The notes below the pieces were generated by a model that was given only the letters and a program-made list of their open reading frames with translations, was not told the origin of the DNA and searched no databases. From Butyricicoccus sp. Marseille-Q5471 (lineage in GTDB: Bacteria > Bacillota > Clostridia > Oscillospirales > Butyricicoccaceae): 64,000 bases of DNA. The stretch lies in assembly GCF_951230135.1 (NCBI RefSeq), contig NZ_CATNVC010000009.1, positions 1 to 64,000 on the forward strand. Direction: 5' to 3'. The translations under genes and the position numbers were made by a program. Below are positions 60,893-64,000 of the stretch, one piece after another (position 1 is the first letter of the stretch; each line of letters begins with the position of its first letter).

Positions 60893-61597
60893 ATGAACGG
60901 GGGATTATTACGCAGGCTGATCGCTGGCTTGCTGCTGATTTTGCTTATATCATGGGTCTTTGCCAGAGGAGGCAGCGCGGTGCGCACGTTGGCCGCGGCC
61001 GATTCACCACCGACACTGGTGATTGACGCGGGACATGGCGGTTTTGACGGTGGCGCCATTGGTGCGACCGGCACGACCGAGCAGGATATCAATTTGTCAA
61101 TCGCGCGGCGGGTGCAGGCGCTTGCAGGATTTTTTGGCGTCCAAACAAAGATGACGCGCGCAGATGAACAGGCCTTGGATTATCATCCGGAAAAATCGGT
61201 GCGCGACAATAAGGTAACGGATATCAAAGCGCGGGAAAAAATTGTTAACGATACGATGAATCCGGTTTTTATCAGCATACATTTGAATAAATTCAGCGAT
61301 GCACAGTATCACGGCGCACAAGTGTTTTATTCAAAAAACAATGCAGGCAGCCGGGATTTGGCCGAACGTCTGCAAGCAGACTTGATTGCCGGCGCTGACC
61401 CCGCAAACCATCGGCAGGCCAAACAGGCCGAATCGACAATCTACCTGATGAAAAAGCTGGATTGTCCTGCGGTCATCGTCGAGTGCGGCTTTTTGTCCAA
61501 CCCGGCGGAGGAAGCGCTGCTCGCGCAGGAAGATTATCATAAACAACTGGCCGTATGCATTACCTGCGGTTATCTGCAACACGCAAGCGGCGTTTAA
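60893..61597 (+). CDS. cwlD: N-acetylmuramoyl-L-alanine amidase CwlD (amidase_3)
   Basis: 234 residues. N-terminal anchor helix (about 8-26), then amidase_3: LVIDAGHGGFDGGA (zinc His), TEQDINLSIA (Glu), SIHLNKF (His) and VIVECGFLSNPAE (catalytic Glu). Length, KSVRDNKVTDIKAREKIVND and absence of wall-binding repeats match CwlD, which helps make muramic-delta-lactam in spore cortex so that germination enzymes can recognise it. ATG 60893 follows GGGAGGTG. radA follows after ten bases, so the two are co-transcribed. Confidence 0.88.
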   Translation: MNGGLLRRLIAGLLLILLISWVFARGGSAVRTLAAADSPPTLVIDAGHGGFDGGAIGATGTTEQDINLSIARRVQALAGFFGVQTKMTRADEQALDYHPEKSVRDNKVTDIKAREKIVNDTMNPVFISIHLNKFSDAQYHGAQVFYSKNNAGSRDLAERLQADLIAGADPANHRQAKQAESTIYLMKKLDCPAVIVECGFLSNPAEEALLAQEDYHKQLAVCITCGYLQHASGV

Positions 61598-61607
61598 CGG
61601 AGGAAGT

Positions 61608-62963
61608 ATGAAGCAAAAGACAATGTACCTGTGCAGCGAGTGCGGGTACGAAAATGCAAAGTGGTTCGGCAAATGCCCGAGCTGCGGCGCGTGGAATACG
61701 ATGGGTGAATTCAAGGTGAAGCCGGAAACAGCCACCCGCGGCGTGGCCAACTTTACGCGCGGCACGTCGCGCCCGACACTGCTGCATGAGATTGAAACCA
61801 ACGATGAAAGCCGGTTTTATTCCGGGATCGGTGAGCTGGATCGTGTGTTAGGCGGCGGCGCAGTGCATGGATCGTTCGTACTGGTCGGCGGTGAGCCGGG
61901 CATCGGCAAATCAACGCTGCTGCTGCAGATGTGTCAGGAAATGTGCCGCAATGCCAAGGTGCTGTATGTTTCCGGTGAAGAATCCCTGCGGCAGATTAAG
62001 CTGCGCGCCGCACGGCTGGAGATTAAGTCGCCCAATCTGTTTGTGCTGGCCGAAACGGATATGGAGCAGATTATCAACGAGACCGAATTGCTTGCACCCG
62101 ATGTTCTCATCGTGGATTCCATCCAGACGGTCTATAAGCGTGATTTAACTGCTGCACCCGGTGGCACAACGCAGATTAAAGAGTGCTCCATGAGCCTGAT
62201 GCAGTATGCGAAGAATAAAAATGTAACTATTTTTGTGGTCGGCCATGTCAATAAGGAAGGTACGCTTGCCGGACCCAAGATTTTAGAGCACATGGTGGAC
62301 TGCGTTCTCTACTTTGAGGGCGAACGAAATGGGCCGTTCCGTTGCCTGCGCGCGGCAAAGAACCGCTTTGGCTCTACCAACGAGATTGGTGTGTTTGAAA
62401 TGAGCGATCATGGCCTGCTTGAGGTGACAAACCCTTCGGCGGCGATGCTGGCCGGGCATCCGTCGGGCGCGGCGGGAAACTGCATCGCATGCGTCATGGA
62501 GGGCAGTCGCCCCATTTTGGCAGAGGTGCAGGCGCTGGTTGCGAAAACGCAGTTTGGAGTGCCGCGCCGGACGGCGGCGGGTGTTGATTATAACCGCATG
62601 GTGCTGTTGCTCGCCATTCTGGAAAAACGAGCGGGGCTGTTTTTGTCATCCTCGGACGCCTATGTCAATGTTGTCGGCGGTATGCGGTTGGATGAACCGG
62701 CAGTCGATTTGCCGATGGTACTCGCCATTGTTTCCAGCTTCCGCGACAAACCGCTGCCGGAGGGCGTGATGAGCTTTGGCGAGGTTGGTCTGACGGGAGA
62801 ATTGCGTGCGGTTTCCAGTGCTTCACAGCGAATCAATGAGGCGTATCGGCTCGGGTTTCACACCTGCATCATGCCGATGCAGGATGTAGATGAAAACCTG
62901 ATGCATCAAATGAATATCGTGCGTGTGCATACGGTGGGCGAGGCCATTCAGGCCGTGCTGTAA
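61608..62963 (+). CDS. radA: DNA repair protein RadA
   Basis: 451 residues. N-terminal zinc finger CSECGYENAKWFGKCPSC, RecA-like ATPase with Walker A GGEPGIGKSTLL (about 94), the RadA-specific KNRFGSTNEIG, and a C-terminal Lon-protease-like domain lacking protease function. RadA is a DnaB-type helicase for branch migration in recombination and transformation; dprA is also in the window. ATG follows CGGAGGA. Confidence 0.95.
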   Translation: MKQKTMYLCSECGYENAKWFGKCPSCGAWNTMGEFKVKPETATRGVANFTRGTSRPTLLHEIETNDESRFYSGIGELDRVLGGGAVHGSFVLVGGEPGIGKSTLLLQMCQEMCRNAKVLYVSGEESLRQIKLRAARLEIKSPNLFVLAETDMEQIINETELLAPDVLIVDSIQTVYKRDLTAAPGGTTQIKECSMSLMQYAKNKNVTIFVVGHVNKEGTLAGPKILEHMVDCVLYFEGERNGPFRCLRAAKNRFGSTNEIGVFEMSDHGLLEVTNPSAAMLAGHPSGAAGNCIACVMEGSRPILAEVQALVAKTQFGVPRRTAAGVDYNRMVLLLAILEKRAGLFLSSSDAYVNVVGGMRLDEPAVDLPMVLAIVSSFRDKPLPEGVMSFGEVGLTGELRAVSSASQRINEAYRLGFHTCIMPMQDVDENLMHQMNIVRVHTVGEAIQAVL

Positions 62964-62999
62964 AAAATTGAATCCGACGTTTATTTTCGGCCTTTCGTC

Positions 63000-63022
63000 G
63001 CAAACTAGAAGTAATAGTTTGC
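63000..63022. promoter_or_regulatory. Inverted repeat before the adaptor gene
   Basis: GCAAACTA (63000-63007) and TAGTTTGC (63015-63022) are perfect 8-base arms seven apart, ending just before the GGGAGGT ribosome site. Could be a repressor site or a leader hairpin. Confidence 0.4.
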
Positions 63023-63042
63023 AGCGGGAGGTCGATTTTCAT

Positions 63043-63999
63043 ATGGAAAAGCAAGCCCGCACCGTGCTCCTCGGGACCGCGGTGCTTTTGTCATGTATGC
63101 TCGCTTGGGCGTGGAGCAGCCGTCCGGCGCTGGCTGTACCGGTTCAGGTGACTGGTGCGACAACGCAGGATATTTATAACAGCATATCTGTGCCGGGGAC
63201 AGTTGAATCAGAGAGCAGTGCGAGCTACACGCCGGATCAGACAGCTGTTGTGCGCGCGGTATTGACAAACGTAGGTGAATCCGTCGAAAAAGGGCAGGCT
63301 TTGTTTACTCTGGCGCTGGCGGACGATATGAAGCTGGATGCAAGCAGCCTGCAATCGATGATTGACACGCTTTCCGGTGACAGCGGGAAAACTGTGACCG
63401 TAGAAGCAAACGGAACGGTGGCCGCACAGGAAAAAGGCACGGTGTTATCCCTGCCTGCGGTGGGGCAGACCGTGTATCCAGGCGTTGCATGCGCGCAGGT
63501 TGCCGATTTGAGCCGTCTGCGGGCACGCGTCAACATTCCGGAATCCTACATCGGACAAGTGGCAAGCGGAATGAACGCCAATGTTACCGCGACCGCTGTA
63601 CCGGATGAGGTTTACGGCGGTTATGTACAGTCGGTTGCCCCGGTGGCGGTACGTGCGGTAAGCTTAACGGGAGACAAGGGCGCGGCTTCCATCGAAGCGG
63701 TGCTTCCGTTGCAAAGCGGGGCGGAAAAGCTGCGCCCCGGCTATACGGTAACGGCTAAAATATTCACGGATAAAAGAAAAGACGCAGTCGTAATTCCGTA
63801 TGCAGCGGTACGGCAGCAGGGAGAGCAGGAATATGTGTTCGTTGTAGAAAACGGTGTTGCACATCGCCGCGATATCAAAACCGGTTATATGCTTGAAACG
63901 GTAACCGAGGTGCGCGAAGGACTGACTGCAAATGATGTGGTGGTCATTTCGCCCGAGGTCGCGCTTGCGGATGACGATTCGGTTGAGGCAACAGCGTGA
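63043..63999 (+). CDS. HlyD/MacA-type efflux periplasmic adaptor (membrane fusion) protein
   Basis: 318 residues, complete at the window edge. N-terminal signal anchor (about 8-27), then the split lipoyl/barrel-sandwich domain (VPGTVESESSASYTPDQTAVVRAVLTNVGESVEKGQALF... and NGTVAAQEKGTVLSLPAVGQTVYPG), beta-barrel (ARVNIPESYIGQVASGM) and membrane-proximal domain (VVIPYAAVRQQGEQEYVFVVENG). The alpha-hairpin is very short. In Gram-positives such adaptors pair with MacB-type ABC transporters; one would be expected just downstream. The frame is open from 62923, but GGGAGGT favours ATG 63043. Confidence 0.88.
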   Translation: MEKQARTVLLGTAVLLSCMLAWAWSSRPALAVPVQVTGATTQDIYNSISVPGTVESESSASYTPDQTAVVRAVLTNVGESVEKGQALFTLALADDMKLDASSLQSMIDTLSGDSGKTVTVEANGTVAAQEKGTVLSLPAVGQTVYPGVACAQVADLSRLRARVNIPESYIGQVASGMNANVTATAVPDEVYGGYVQSVAPVAVRAVSLTGDKGAASIEAVLPLQSGAEKLRPGYTVTAKIFTDKRKDAVVIPYAAVRQQGEQEYVFVVENGVAHRRDIKTGYMLETVTEVREGLTANDVVVISPEVALADDDSVEATA

Positions 64000-64000
64000 G

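Overview
The window looks like a chromosomal segment of a spore-forming Clostridia member, most like the Oscillospirales / Ruminococcaceae–Butyricicoccaceae type of gut anaerobe. The grounds are the gene content and its sequence style: an electron-transfer flavoprotein end, an FprA-type flavodiiron protein, KtrAB potassium uptake, Gram-positive housekeeping clusters, and SpoIIP, Gpr, CwlD, SpoVAF and GerA-type germination genes. The taxon is an inference. No phage, insertion sequence or CRISPR array was seen; most of the window is core chromosome.

Layout. 1-209 is the 3' end of etfA. 0.5-9 kb: rlmB, a large membrane protein that looks like a P-type ATPase without its phosphorylation site, a divergent EF-G-like GTPase, a flavodiiron protein, a DUF4830-like protein and a 16S pseudouridine synthase. 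9-14.4 kb is a cell-wall/division module: CdaR/PucR-like regulator, ftsE, ftsX, a coiled-coil M23 peptidase and an S41 protease. 14.5-26.3 kb: greA, lysS, ktrB-ktrA, a SpoU methyltransferase, dprA, topA, trmFO, plsX, rnc. 26.4-38.7 kb: smc, ftsY, then the tightly packed group rph-rdgB-yhbY-nadD-yqeK-LCP-rsfS-leuS, and rpsU. 38.9-40.4 kb is glgA, followed by a gene-free stretch that probably encodes a small structured RNA.

40.7-43.6 kb (minus strand) holds an HD-GYP response regulator, an Hpt phosphotransfer protein and a SpoVAF-like protein. 43.8-48 kb is a parE/parC-like type II topoisomerase pair. 48-53.2 kb: a cysteine-synthase-like enzyme, a small amidase, an EamA exporter, a truncated sigG, and an MTA/SAH deaminase with purine nucleoside phosphorylase (nucleoside salvage). 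A tRNA-Pro(CGG) lies at 53.4 kb. 53.6-59 kb (minus strand) carries an ArsC/Spx-like protein and the sporulation/germination genes gerA-gerC-gerB (short forms), spoIIP and gpr. 59-64 kb: DegV protein, isochorismatase-like hydrolase, cwlD, radA and an HlyD-type adaptor.

The points most worth a second look are: sigma-G reduced to its first 99 residues although later sporulation genes around it are intact and a sigma-F-like promoter sits in front of it; a P-type-ATPase-like pseudoenzyme; inverted repeats placed exactly over two promoters (the CdaR-like regulator and the Hpt/HD-GYP pair); a probable unassigned small RNA at about 40.5 kb; and an antisense 28-codon membrane peptide at 3.6 kb.
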